DNA of 64,000 nucleotides, taken from positions 248,001 through 312,000 of the forward strand of contig CAWBIM010000002.1 of assembly GCA_963788935.1 (NCBI GenBank), written 5' to 3'. The stretch comes from JAOPZW01 sp963788935. Lineage in GTDB: Bacteria > Actinomycetota > Thermoleophilia > Solirubrobacterales > Solirubrobacteraceae. Shown here one piece after another: positions 45,538 to 52,873 of the stretch (the stretch's first letter is position 1; every line of letters starts with the position of its first letter). The notes under the pieces are model-generated. The model saw nothing but the letters and a program-made list of their open reading frames with translations. It was not told the origin of the DNA and did not search any database. The position numbers were made by a program, and so were the translations under genes.

Positions 45538-46379
45538 CCGCCGAGGGCCTGCTCGGGACCGAGGACGTCCGGGTCACCCCGGAGTGGCTCACCCTGCGCG
45601 AGCCCGCCGACGCGGCGGCGCGTTCCGCCGAGATCGCCGAGCGCGCCGCGCGGCAGCTCCCCGCCAGCGGCCCGCTCGTGATCCACGACCTCGGCGGCGG
45701 GGACGGCGCGATGGCCCGCTGGCTGGCGCCGCGGCTGCCGGGACCGCAGCATTGGGTGATCCACGACCGGGACGCGGACCTGCTCGGGCTCGTGGCCGCC
45801 GCCGGCCCGGGCCGGAACCCGGCCGCCGATGGCACCGCGGTCACGGTCGAGGCGCGACGCTCGGACGTCACCCGGCTGACGCCCGACGATCTCGCGGGCG
45901 CGAGCCTCGTCGTCGCCTCGGCGTTGCTCGACATGCTGACCGAGGGCGAGCTCGCCGCCATGCTCGAGGCGTGCACCGCCACCGGGGCCCCCGTCCTGCT
46001 CGCGCTGACGGTCGTCGGGCGCGTCGCGCTGACCCCGGCCGAGCCGCTCGACGCGGCGATCGCCGCGGCCTTCGACGCCCACCAGCGCCGGACGACCGGA
46101 GCGGGCCGCCTCCTCGGCCCGGACGCCGTCGCGGCCGCCGCCGAGCACCTGCGCGCGGGCGGCGCCGAGGTCATCGTCCGGCCGAGCCCGTGGCGGCTCG
46201 ACGCGGGCCACGCCGCCCTGGCGGCCGCGTGGCTCGACGGGTGGGTCGCCGCGGCGTGCGAGCAGGAGCCGTCCCTGGTCGCCGAGGCCGTCGCCTACCG
46301 CGAGCGGCGCCGGGCGCAGGCGGCCGCGGGCCGTCTCGCCGTGACCGTCGACCACGCCGACCTCCTCGGGCTGCCGTGA
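45534..46379 (+). CDS. Class I SAM-dependent methyltransferase
   Basis: 281 residues from ATG 45534. SAM-binding motif I is LVIHDLGGGDGAMARWLA; motif II region HWVIHDRDADLLGL; post-motif ASLVVASALLDMLTEGELAAML. It overlaps the glycosyltransferase by 4 bp and the membrane-protein gene by 4 bp. Likely methylates the operon's product. No similarity to a specific named methyltransferase was evident. Confidence 0.88.
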   Translation: MTAEGLLGTEDVRVTPEWLTLREPADAAARSAEIAERAARQLPASGPLVIHDLGGGDGAMARWLAPRLPGPQHWVIHDRDADLLGLVAAAGPGRNPAADGTAVTVEARRSDVTRLTPDDLAGASLVVASALLDMLTEGELAAMLEACTATGAPVLLALTVVGRVALTPAEPLDAAIAAAFDAHQRRTTGAGRLLGPDAVAAAAEHLRAGGAEVIVRPSPWRLDAGHAALAAAWLDGWVAAACEQEPSLVAEAVAYRERRRAQAAAGRLAVTVDHADLLGLP

Positions 46380-47398
46380 GCACGGCGGTCCACACCCTCC
46401 GCCGCACGACGATCCGCCGCATCGGCTGGCGGTGGGTCCGCCTCGCCGCCGCCGCCGTGACGCTCGCCGTCCTGGTCTGGCGCCTGGGCACGGGGCCGTT
46501 CATCGACGGCCTGCGCAACGTCGACGCCGGAGCGCTGGCCGCCGCGACCGGCCTCGCCGTGCTCACGACCGTGTGCTGCGCCTGGCGCTGGCGGATCGTC
46601 GCGCGCGGCCTCGGCGTCGACCTGCCGCTCGGGTCCGCGGTGGCCGCGTACTACCGGTCGCTCTTCCTCAACGTCACGTTGCCGGGCGGGGTCGTCGGCG
46701 ACGTCCACCGCGGGATCAGCCACGGACGGGACGAGGGCGACGTCGGTCGCGGTCTGCGCGCCGTCGCGTGGGAGCGCACCGCGGGGCAGGCGATACAGGT
46801 CATGCTCACGGTGGTCGTGCTCCTGATCGCGCCATCCCCCGTCCATGCGGCGATGCCGTTCGTGGCCGTCGCCCTCGTCGTGGCGGCGCTCGGCGTCGCC
46901 CTCGCGGCGCGCGCGTGGCCGGCCGCCGGGCCGTCGCGGTGGGCGCGGCTGCGCAGTGGCGCGGGGCGCGACCTGCGCGACGCCCTGCTCGCCCGGCGCG
47001 CCTGGCCGACGATCGCCCTCACGTCGACGGTGGTCGTCGCGGGTCACGCGGCCACGTTCCTGATCGCCGCCGAGACGGCCGGGGTGAGCGCACCGCTGTC
47101 GCGGATGCTGCCGCTCGCGCTCCTCGTGCTGATCGGCGCGGCGCTGCCCAACGTCGGCGGCTGGGGGCCGCGCGAGGGCATCACCGCCTGGGCGTTCGCC
47201 GCCGCGGGCCTCGGCGCGTCGCAGGGCGTGGCCACCGCGGTCGCCTACGGGGTGATGGTGTTCGTCGCGACCCTGCCCGGCGCCGTCGTCCTCGTGGTCG
47301 CCTGGTGGCGTCGCACCCGCGCGGCACCGTGGGGGCCACGGCCGCGCGGAGGCCGACTGGAGGTCCTCGCGCGCGGGAACGGAACCACCGATGCCTGA
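46376..47398 (+). CDS. Lysylphosphatidylglycerol synthase TM-like membrane protein
   Basis: 340 residues from GTG 46376, about eight membrane segments. Family signs: VRLAAAAVTLAVLVWRLG, AYYRSLFLNVTLPGGVVGDVHRG and GAALPNVGGWGPREGITAWAF, matching the YbhN/AglD-like UPF0104 group, which are putative lipid or glycolipid flippases. Its place after a glycosyltransferase and methyltransferase suggests moving or anchoring the product at the membrane. A second member of the family is at 51299. Confidence 0.88.
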   Translation: MSTAVHTLRRTTIRRIGWRWVRLAAAAVTLAVLVWRLGTGPFIDGLRNVDAGALAAATGLAVLTTVCCAWRWRIVARGLGVDLPLGSAVAAYYRSLFLNVTLPGGVVGDVHRGISHGRDEGDVGRGLRAVAWERTAGQAIQVMLTVVVLLIAPSPVHAAMPFVAVALVVAALGVALAARAWPAAGPSRWARLRSGAGRDLRDALLARRAWPTIALTSTVVVAGHAATFLIAAETAGVSAPLSRMLPLALLVLIGAALPNVGGWGPREGITAWAFAAAGLGASQGVATAVAYGVMVFVATLPGAVVLVVAWWRRTRAAPWGPRPRGGRLEVLARGNGTTDA

Positions 47399-48080
47399 GC
47401 GCCCGTACACCCTGCTCAGCTGCAGCGTGTCGCTCGACGGCTACCTCGGCGACCAGACGCCGCGCCTCGCGCTCTCGAACGAGGCCGACTTCGACCGGGT
47501 CGACGAGGTTCGGGCCTCGTGCGACGCGATCATGGTCGGCGCCGTCACCGTGCGCACCGACAATCCGCGGCTGCTCGTGCGCTCGCAGAGCCGCCGCGAC
47601 CGGCGCCTCGCCCTCGGGCTCGCGCCGTCACCGATGAAGATCACCGTGACCGAGCGCGCGGACCTCGACGCGCACTCGAACTTCTTCACCGCGGGCGAGA
47701 CCGAGAAGCTCGTGTACACCTCCAGCCCGCGGGTCGCGGACGCCGAGGCGCGCCTCGGGCCGGTCGCGACGATCGTCGACGGCGGCCAGCCCGTCCGGAT
47801 GCGACGGCTGAGCGAGGACCTCGCGGACCGCGGCGTGGAGCGCCTGATGGTCGAGGGCGGCGGCGTCGTCCACACGCAGTTCCTGTCCGACGACCTCGTG
47901 GACGAGCTGCAACTCACCGTGGCGCCGTTCTTCGTCGGCGACTCGAGCGCGCCCCGCTTCGTCAGCGACGGCCACTTCCCGTGGAACCCGGGGCGGCGCG
48001 CGACGCTCGCCGAGGTCCGCCAGATCGGCGACGTGGTGCTGCTGCGCTACGCGCTCTCGTCCCGCTTCCGCGACGACTGA
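47391..48080 (+). CDS. RibD C-terminal/dihydrofolate reductase-like protein
   Basis: 229 residues. DHFR-like fold of the RibD C-terminal family: LLSCSVSLDGYLGD, CDAIMVGAVTVRTDNPRLLVR, LMVEGGGVVHTQFL and ELQLTVAPFFVGD. Related proteins reduce a ribosylamino-pyrimidine or pterin using NADPH. It overlaps the membrane gene by 8 bp and is the last of the six-gene operon. With the PTPS-like protein it points to GTP-derived heterocycle chemistry. Confidence 0.9.
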   Translation: MPERPYTLLSCSVSLDGYLGDQTPRLALSNEADFDRVDEVRASCDAIMVGAVTVRTDNPRLLVRSQSRRDRRLALGLAPSPMKITVTERADLDAHSNFFTAGETEKLVYTSSPRVADAEARLGPVATIVDGGQPVRMRRLSEDLADRGVERLMVEGGGVVHTQFLSDDLVDELQLTVAPFFVGDSSAPRFVSDGHFPWNPGRRATLAEVRQIGDVVLLRYALSSRFRDD

Positions 48081-48089
48081 GCCCCGACC

Positions 48090-48998
48090 GTGAGGCAGGA
48101 CGACCGCGCGCCGTTCGACCGGGCCCTGCTCCGTGCGCGCATGGCGGCGTACCCGGCGGGCGAGTTCGTCGGGCAGGAGAGCTTCATGACCGCCGGCGAG
48201 ATCCGCGCGCTCGCGGTGCGCGCCGGCATCGGCCCGGACACGACGGTCCTCGACGTGTGTTGCGGGATCGCCGGGCCCGGACGGTTCGTCACGCGCGAGC
48301 TCGGCTGCGCCTACCTGGGCGTCGACGCCAGCGCGGGCGCCGTCGCGATCGCCCGGGCGCAGGCCGCGGCGGACGACCTGCCGTGCCGGTTCGCGGTCGC
48401 CGAGGTCCCGCCCGTTCCTGGCGGCCCGTTCGACGTCGTCCTGCTGCTCGAGACGATGCTCGAGATCACGGACAAGGACGCGCTCGCCGCCGGGATCGGG
48501 GCGGCGCTGCGGCCGGGCGGGCGGTTCGCCTTCACGCTCGAGGCGGGCGTCCCGTTCACCGCGGCCGAGCGGGCGGCGATGCCGGACTCCGACACGCTGT
48601 CCCTCACACCGCTCGAGCAGCTCACGGAGTCGCTCGGGCGGGCCGGGCTCACGATCACGTGGCAGGAGGATCACAGCCGCGCCCACCGCGCGACGGCCCA
48701 GGCGCTCGCCGACGCCTACGCCGCGGACGGCGAGGCCATCGCCGCGCAGGTCGGCCGCCAGGGGCTCGACGACCTGCTCACCGCCCACCGGCTCTGGATC
48801 GACTGGTTCGACACCGGGCGGGTGCGCAAGCTCGCGCTGATCGCGGAGCAGAAGTTCGCGCCGCCGGCGCGCCCGTCTTGGACAGGCGCGCCGCGAACGG
48901 CGTCTAGTGGTCGGTCAGCGCGCCACCGCAGTGGGGGCACGAGCTGCGCTCGGCGACGCGGAGAGCGTCCCAGAAGCGCAGGCACCGACGGCACATGA
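48090..48998 (+). CDS. Class I SAM-dependent methyltransferase (second)
   Basis: Up to 302 residues from GTG 48090, 9 bp after the RibD-like gene. Motif I is TTVLDVCCGIAGPGRFVT, followed by YLGVDASAGAVAIARAQAA and FDVVLLLETMLEI. The sequence is convincing to about residue 260 (KLALIAEQKFAPP). The last 30 or so residues are Arg/Ser-rich and antisense to a well-supported small zinc-ribbon gene. The true end may therefore be near 48907 with another single-base error. Possibly an extension of the operon upstream. Confidence 0.82.
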   Translation: MRQDDRAPFDRALLRARMAAYPAGEFVGQESFMTAGEIRALAVRAGIGPDTTVLDVCCGIAGPGRFVTRELGCAYLGVDASAGAVAIARAQAAADDLPCRFAVAEVPPVPGGPFDVVLLLETMLEITDKDALAAGIGAALRPGGRFAFTLEAGVPFTAAERAAMPDSDTLSLTPLEQLTESLGRAGLTITWQEDHSRAHRATAQALADAYAADGEAIAAQVGRQGLDDLLTAHRLWIDWFDTGRVRKLALIAEQKFAPPARPSWTGAPRTASSGRSARHRSGGTSCARRRGERPRSAGTDGT

Positions 48999-49008
48999 TG
49001 CGGACCAT
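48904..49008 (-). CDS. Tiny zinc-ribbon protein (34 aa) downstream of cold shock gene
   Basis: A 34-residue gene with AAGGAGG placed five to six bases before ATG 49008. It has two Cys pairs, CRRC near residue 6 and CPHC near 24, the layout of a zinc ribbon, and ends GGALTDH. It is 58 bp after the cold shock gene on the same strand and probably shares its transcript. It may be a nucleic-acid or ribosome accessory peptide (inference). Confidence 0.72.
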   Translation of the reverse strand: MVRIMCRRCLRFWDALRVAERSSCPHCGGALTDH

Positions 49009-49066
49009 GAGGTCCTCCTTCGGTGACGCCGCGGCGAATCCTCGCCGCGGCGCGACGTCGAGCGCG

Positions 49067-49270
49067 CTACAGCGCGGTGACGTTGACGGCCTTGGGCCCC
49101 TTGTCGCCCGCCTCGGCCTCGTAGGAGACCTTGGCGCCCTCAGCGAGCGACTTGAAGCCGTTCGCGTTGATGGCGCTGTGGTGGACGAAGAGGTCCTTGC
49201 CACTGTCGTCGGGCGTGATGAACCCGAAGCCCTTGTCGTCGTTGAACCACTTGACGGTTCCGGTGGCCAT
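49067..49270 (-). CDS. Cold shock protein (CspA family)
   Basis: 67 residues; GGAGG is six bases before ATG 49270. RNP1 is KGFGFITPD and RNP2 is DLFVHHSAI, both complete, with GTVKWFND at the start and GPKAVNV at the end. It binds single-stranded RNA/DNA as a chaperone. The leader of about 100 nt carries a 7-bp hairpin (49351-49371), and a tiny zinc-ribbon gene follows. Confidence 0.96.
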   Translation of the reverse strand: MATGTVKWFNDDKGFGFITPDDSGKDLFVHHSAINANGFKSLAEGAKVSYEAEAGDKGPKAVNVTAL

Positions 49271-49350
49271 GTCATTCCTCCATCGTTGGTGCACTGCGAA
49301 CGCGGAGGATGCGGCTGGGCTGCAACGACCTGCGGCGCTGAACACGAGGC

Positions 49351-49371
49351 GCCGGGCTTTTCTCGCCCGGC
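49351..49371 (-). promoter_or_regulatory. Hairpin upstream of the cold shock gene
   Basis: GCCGGGC/GCCCGGC arms separated by seven bases lie about 80 nt before the csp start. On the csp strand the loop reads GAGAAAA. It could be a leader structure that changes with temperature, or the end of an upstream transcript; it is followed by no T-run. Confidence 0.5.
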
Positions 49372-49465
49372 ATGAACACGACTACCGTACTGCACCCGCG
49401 GGGGCGCGCGCACGTTTTCGGTCCCGGGCGCGACGTCGCGAGGCCCGGGATCGGTCGGTGCGCCG

Positions 49466-49663
49466 CTAGCGCCGGCCCGGCTTCGGGCGGCTCTTGGCCC
49501 GGGCCCGGGCAGCGGCGAGGCGGGCCTCGCTCTCCTCGCGCTCCTCGGGCGTCATCTGGCGCACGACGAGCCGCCCGGAGGCGATCTCCCGCTCCATCTC
49601 CGCCTGGCGCTCGGCCTTCTTGGCGGCAGCGATCTGGCTCTGCGACGGCCGTGGGCTCGTCAT
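49466..49663 (-). CDS. Small charged helical protein (65 aa)
   Basis: GAGGAG sits five to six bases before ATG 49663. The protein is rich in Ala, Glu, Arg and Lys and predicted all-helical, with EEREESEARLAAARARAKS and a basic C-terminal tail. No family recognised. It belongs to the run of tiny stress-like genes in this region. Confidence 0.65.
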   Translation of the reverse strand: MTSPRPSQSQIAAAKKAERQAEMEREIASGRLVVRQMTPEEREESEARLAAARARAKSRPKPGRR

Positions 49664-49729
49664 GGTTCTCCTCGGTCGATTCAGGCTCGGGGTGCGGGTC
49701 CGGGGGTCCCGCCGATCAGGTCAGGCGCG

Positions 49730-49897
49730 TCAGACCGGCCCGTCGCCGGTGATCGCGCTGGTCGGGGCGCTCGCCTCGGCCTGGGCGGCGCGCTTGCGGG
49801 CGTCCTTGCGGGCCTGCTTGTCCGCCCGGCGCTCACGGAGCGCGGTCTCGCGGTTGAGCTTCGCCATCGTCGTCTTCTTCTTCTTGTTCGAGCCCAT
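49730..49897 (-). CDS. Small Lys/Arg-rich protein (55 aa)
   Basis: GGAGG precedes ATG 49897 by five bases. The start is strongly basic (GSNKKKKTTMAKLNRET) and a helical RERRADKQARKDARKRAAQ follows. It may bind nucleic acid. No family recognised. Its upstream gap holds a hairpin at 49951 and one copy of the repeated leader element. Confidence 0.65.
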   Translation of the reverse strand: MGSNKKKKTTMAKLNRETALRERRADKQARKDARKRAAQAEASAPTSAITGDGPV

Positions 49898-50252
49898 GCA
49901 GGCCTCCGGTGTCGGGATGGGGTGGGTCGGTCGGGTGGCTCCGCGGCGGTCGCGACCGAACGGTCGCGGCGGACACGGGGCGGTCAGCGCCGGTGACGGC
50001 GCGCTCGTCACACTGCGGTGCGGACCCGCGCCGGCTGCATCGCTGATCGCGCGCGCGGCCGGACCGTTCGGTGGCGAGCGCTGCGGGCGGCGGGCACGGG
50101 CGGCCCCTCTCTCTTCCTCTGGGAACGGGCCGCGAAAGGGTGGAGGAAGACGGTGACCCGCAGGCGGATACAGCTCGACCCAGTCTACCGCCGGCCCCGG
50201 GCGTCTCTGGTCGCCCGCGCGCGAGGACCCGCGTCGCCCCGGCGCCGGGGCG
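49898..50252. other. Gene-poor gap with hairpin and leader element
   Basis: This 355-bp stretch has no convincing long gene. It contains the hairpin CGCGACC-gaac-GGTCGCG (49951-49968) and leader element A (50113-50187). On the minus strand a 29-codon frame, GTG 50097 to TGA 50008, follows the element's AGAGAGGGG with six-base spacing. It might be a real peptide, but there is no further support. Confidence 0.5.
50113..50187 (-). ncRNA. Repeated 5' leader element, copy A
   Basis: Minus strand, 5' to 3': a -10-like TAGACT (50187-50182), 32 bases, then a 7-bp perfect stem CTTCCTC/GAGGAAG with a 23-base loop containing CCTTTCGCGG, then AGAGAGG. A small CCGC/GCGG stem precedes it. Copy B has the same order and the identical 32-base spacing. 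The reading frame it serves is unclear. Confidence 0.55.
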
Positions 50253-50579
50253 TCAGCTGAGGGCGTCGGCCGGCAGCACGAAGCGCGACGGCGGCCGGGC
50301 GCGACCGGCGTCCTCGCTCTGCCCGCGCGAGCCGTGGAGGCCCGAGGCCGGCGCCTTCTTCACGGTCGCCTCGGGTCGGCCACCGTGAGCGACGATCCAG
50401 GCCATCACGGCCTCGAAGTCGGCGCCCTCGGCGAGGATCGCCGCGCGCTCGATCACCATCCCGCCGGAGGGGTGCTTGCGGCCGAGCCGCGTCACCACGG
50501 AGCGAATCGGGTCGTCGTCGCCGGAGCGAATCGGGTCGTCGTCGCCGGAGCGAATCGGGTCGTCGTCCACCTCACCCAA
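50253..50579 (-). CDS. Uncharacterised protein (108 aa) with N-terminal octapeptide repeat
   Basis: TTG 50579 is preceded by GAGGAG four bases away. The N-terminus contains three copies of the octapeptide DDDPIRSG, encoded by a 24-bp tandem repeat. The remainder has VTRLGRKHPSGGMVIERAAILAEG, in parts, and a helical DFEAVMAWIVAHGG segment. No family recognised. The repeat may vary in number between strains. Convergent to nothing; its 3' end borders the gap at 50252. Confidence 0.6.
   Translation of the reverse strand: MGEVDDDPIRSGDDDPIRSGDDDPIRSVVTRLGRKHPSGGMVIERAAILAEGADFEAVMAWIVAHGGRPEATVKKAPASGLHGSRGQSEDAGRARPPSRFVLPADALS
50497..50568 (-). repeat. 24-bp tandem repeat, three units
   Basis: Three consecutive 24-bp units (50497, 50521, 50545) differ only at the unit ends. 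In frame they encode DDDPIRSG three times. Unit length divisible by three keeps the frame open on expansion or loss. Confidence 0.9.
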
Positions 50580-50661
50580 CTTACTCCTCGTACCACGCGC
50601 TGATGGGGATTCCTCGCGGCGAGAGATTGTGCGTCCCGCAACGATTCGCCGTTCCGGCCGC

Positions 50662-50749
50662 TATGGTGAGTGACCAGAGTCTCGCCCAGGGCCCTGTCCC
50701 TTCTGCCTCGGTGCGACCCAAGCTTGGAAGGGACAGGAAGGTGCTGTCG
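50662..50749 (+). ncRNA. Repeated 5' leader element, copy D
   Basis: Plus strand: TATGGT (50662), then AGAGTCTCGCCCAGGG, then a 10-bp perfect stem CTGTCCCTTC/GAAGGGACAG (50694-50703, 50727-50736) with a 23-base loop, followed at once by AGGAAGG and ATG 50750. It aligns base for base with much of copy C (AGAG-CT-TCGCCC, TCTGCCT, GGGACAGGA). Confidence 0.62.
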
Positions 50750-50968
50750 ATGTCCACAGTCGACAATCGGGCCGATCGAATGGCCCAGGTGCGAGCACAG
50801 GTCGCCTACCATGGCCAGCGCCTCGTCCTGTATCAGCGCCTCCACGGATCGCGTCCGTCCACGCGGCTGTCCGACCTCGAGCACGCCTACGACGCCGCGC
50901 GCCAGCGGCTGGCGGGCGAGTCGGTCGAGCCGGCGGCGCCCGCGGCGCCGCCCGCGCGCCCGGCGTAG
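50750..50968 (+). CDS. Small GSRPTS-family protein (72 aa), copy 1
   Basis: Start at ATG 50750, eight bases after AGGAAGG. The helical body contains LVLYQRLHGSRPSTRLSDLE, then AYDAARQRLAGE and a Pro/Ala tail. It aligns with the 70-residue product at 52365 over LYxxRxxGSRP(T/S), RLxxLE and AxxRLxG, so the two form a small-protein family. Not a named domain known to me. It is preceded by leader element D. Confidence 0.68.
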   Translation: MSTVDNRADRMAQVRAQVAYHGQRLVLYQRLHGSRPSTRLSDLEHAYDAARQRLAGESVEPAAPAAPPARPA

Positions 50969-51013
50969 TCCGCCGATCGGTCCTGTGCGCCGAAGCTCCG
51001 AGGCTCTGAGCCC

Positions 51014-51289
51014 GTGACGAGGAAGGACGGCCTCTCGCGCTTCGGCCGCCGCTCGGACCCGGCGCCGGAACCGGACGCGCTCGCGCGCCCCGGCGGCCCG
51101 GCCACGGTGACCGCCGAGCTCCACGACGGCCCGCTCAAGGGGCGCCGGGTCGAGGTCGAGCCGGTGGAGGGGCGCCCTCCCAAGACCGTCGACGTCGACG
51201 GCGACGACGGCGCGACGTGCCGCTACTGCCTGGCCGAGTGGACGCAGGCCGGCGGCTCGGCCGACTACACGTTCCTGTACCAGGTGTAG
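51014..51289 (+). CDS. Conserved-looking small protein (91 aa) with CxxC
   Basis: GTG 51014. An Arg/Pro-rich start leads to VTAELHDGPLKGRRVEVEPVEG, GRPPKTVDV and a C-terminal TCRYCLAEWTQAGG followed by ADYTFLYQV. One CxxC pair is present. The beta-rich pattern suggests a small barrel-like domain. No named family. It lies 45 bp after the GSRPTS gene and may be co-transcribed. Confidence 0.62.
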   Translation: MTRKDGLSRFGRRSDPAPEPDALARPGGPATVTAELHDGPLKGRRVEVEPVEGRPPKTVDVDGDDGATCRYCLAEWTQAGGSADYTFLYQV

Positions 51290-51298
51290 CCCGCGCGC

Positions 51299-52372
51299 TC
51301 AGGGCAGAGGCGCCGCCGCGATGCGCGGAGCCGCTGCTCCGGCGGCCTCCGGGGCCGCGATCGCCAGCGCCGGAACGAGGCCGGGCTCGCCGCCCGCGGG
51401 CAGCGTCGCCCGCCGTCGCGGGCCCCGTCGTGGTCCGGACCGGGCAGAGCGCGCCACCGCGAGGCGGTCGAGGCCGGCCCAGGCCACGTAGGCCAGGGCG
51501 CCGACCGTGCCGGTCGCGGTCAGCAGCACGCCCGCCGCCGCCGCGGCGGCCGGCCCGTCGCTGCCGAGGATGAGGACGGTCGCCGCCGCGCCGACGCTCG
51601 GCCCGACCGGGAGCTGGCTGAGCGTCACCATCGCGATGAGCACGGCGGTCGCGTCGAACACCGACGCGTCGACGCCGACCGCGCGGAGCATCAGCCAGTT
51701 GCGGGCGATCTGGGCGAAGACCGCGACGAGGACGAGGCCGACGAGCCGCGCGCGACCGACGACGCTGCCGAGCACCGCCACGCCGCTCCAGAAGCCGTGC
51801 TCGCGGCGCCGGCCCATGCCGTGGAGCGCGCGGCCGACGACCAGCGCGACCGCGAGGCACGCGACCGGCACCCACCACGGAAGGCCGAGCGGCCCGATCA
51901 GCGTGACCGACGCGATCGCGGCGAGCCCGCCCTCGACGAGCAGGATCGGGATCTCGGCCGCGATGAGCGCCGGGACGCGCGGCGCCGCTTCGGGCGCCGC
52001 CCGCCGGAGGGCCGCGATCCGCGCCGCGGCGCCGAGCTGGCTGTTGAGCTGGCTGCCGAGATAGCCGAGGCTCGCCGCCCGGAACAGCACACGCCGGGCG
52101 ACGGCCCCGCCGGCCGCGTCGACGCAGACCGCCCACGCGGCCGATCGCGCGACGAGCGCGACGACCTGGAGGGCGGCGGCGGCGATCAGGATGCCCGCCG
52201 GCGCCGCGTGCAGCGCGGTCACGAACTCGTCGCGACGGTGAGCGAGGACGACGGCCAGGACGGCGGCGGCGCCGATCGCTCCGCCCACCCCGACGAGGAC
52301 CCGCCGGACGGGAGCCCGCGCGCCGCCCGTCACGCGCGCCGCTCGTTCCGGGAACGGGGCGGAGTCAGCCAC
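51299..52372 (-). CDS. Lysylphosphatidylglycerol synthase TM-like membrane protein (second copy)
   Basis: 357 residues from GTG 52372, which overlaps the upstream GSRPTS gene by 8 bp. About eight membrane segments: VLVGVGGAIGAAAVLAVVLA, SLGYLGSQLNSQLGAAARIAAL, VTLSQLPVGPSVGAAATVLI. The SQLNSQLG and QLPVGPSVG elements match the UPF0104/AglD group also seen at 46376. Putative flippase or lipid-modifying membrane protein. The C-terminal 70 residues are Ala/Pro/Arg-rich and poorly conserved in type. Confidence 0.8.
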   Translation of the reverse strand: MADSAPFPERAARVTGGARAPVRRVLVGVGGAIGAAAVLAVVLAHRRDEFVTALHAAPAGILIAAAALQVVALVARSAAWAVCVDAAGGAVARRVLFRAASLGYLGSQLNSQLGAAARIAALRRAAPEAAPRVPALIAAEIPILLVEGGLAAIASVTLIGPLGLPWWVPVACLAVALVVGRALHGMGRRREHGFWSGVAVLGSVVGRARLVGLVLVAVFAQIARNWLMLRAVGVDASVFDATAVLIAMVTLSQLPVGPSVGAAATVLILGSDGPAAAAAAGVLLTATGTVGALAYVAWAGLDRLAVARSARSGPRRGPRRRATLPAGGEPGLVPALAIAAPEAAGAAAPRIAAAPLP

Positions 52373-52577
52373 GGGGCGGCCGGGCGGCCCTGGCCGCGGC
52401 CTCACGGGCGCCGCGCAAGCGCGCCTCCGCGCCGTCGGCGACGCGCTCGAGCTCGCGCAGCCGCGACGGGCTCGTCGGCCGCGAGCCGTACGCACGGGCC
52501 TTGTAGAGCTGGAAGCGCTCGCGGGCGTAGCGCGCCTCGGCCTCGAGCTCCTCGATGCGGGCGGCGTCGGCGGTCAC
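52365..52577 (-). CDS. Small GSRPTS-family protein (70 aa), copy 2
   Basis: GTG 52577 overlaps the preceding stop (GTGA). Helical coiled-coil-like start RIEELEAEARYARERFQLY, then KARAYGSRPTSPSRLRELER and EARLRGAREAAARAA. Related to the product at 50750. It sits between a coiled-coil gene and a membrane-protein gene, with overlaps on both sides, so the three are one operon. Confidence 0.7.
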   Translation of the reverse strand: MTADAARIEELEAEARYARERFQLYKARAYGSRPTSPSRLRELERVADGAEARLRGAREAAARAARPPRG

Positions 52578-52873
52578 AGGCCGCGACGGCGGGCGTCGTC
52601 CTCCAGCTCACGGGCGATCCGGCCGGGCTCGGTGCGCGCGTGCATGTCGGCGTTGTTCTCGTGCTCGCGGACGGCCTGCCGGTAGAGGGCGTCCTGCAGC
52701 CCCTCGAGCGCGGCCTCGAGATGACCGATGCGGGTGTCGAGGGCGATCAGCCGCCGCTCGATCTCGGGGTCGAGGGTCGGCCGCGCGGGCTCCTCGTCGG
52801 GGTGGCGGGCGCGCCACGCGCCGCTCATCCGGTCGGCGAGCGCGGCGACCTGTCTGCGTGTCGGCTGTCTCAC
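52574..52873 (-). CDS. Small coiled-coil protein (99 aa)
   Basis: GTG 52873 with GGAGG seven to eight bases before it. Basic N-terminus RQPTRRQVAALADRM, then a probable coiled coil EIERRLIALDTRIGHLEAAL and REHENNADMHARTEPGRIAREL. No family recognised. First gene of the three-gene operon with the GSRPTS protein and the UPF0104-like membrane protein. Confidence 0.65.
   Translation of the reverse strand: MRQPTRRQVAALADRMSGAWRARHPDEEPARPTLDPEIERRLIALDTRIGHLEAALEGLQDALYRQAVREHENNADMHARTEPGRIARELEDDARRRGL

Noticed and set aside
50113..50187. Known glycine-type riboswitch reading of the leader on the plus strand
   Set aside because: The ribosome sites and downstream genes of copies B and C are on the minus strand, and the conserved glycine-aptamer core is not present.
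50497..50568. CRISPR-like array
   Set aside because: Units are contiguous with no unique spacers and encode an in-frame peptide repeat.
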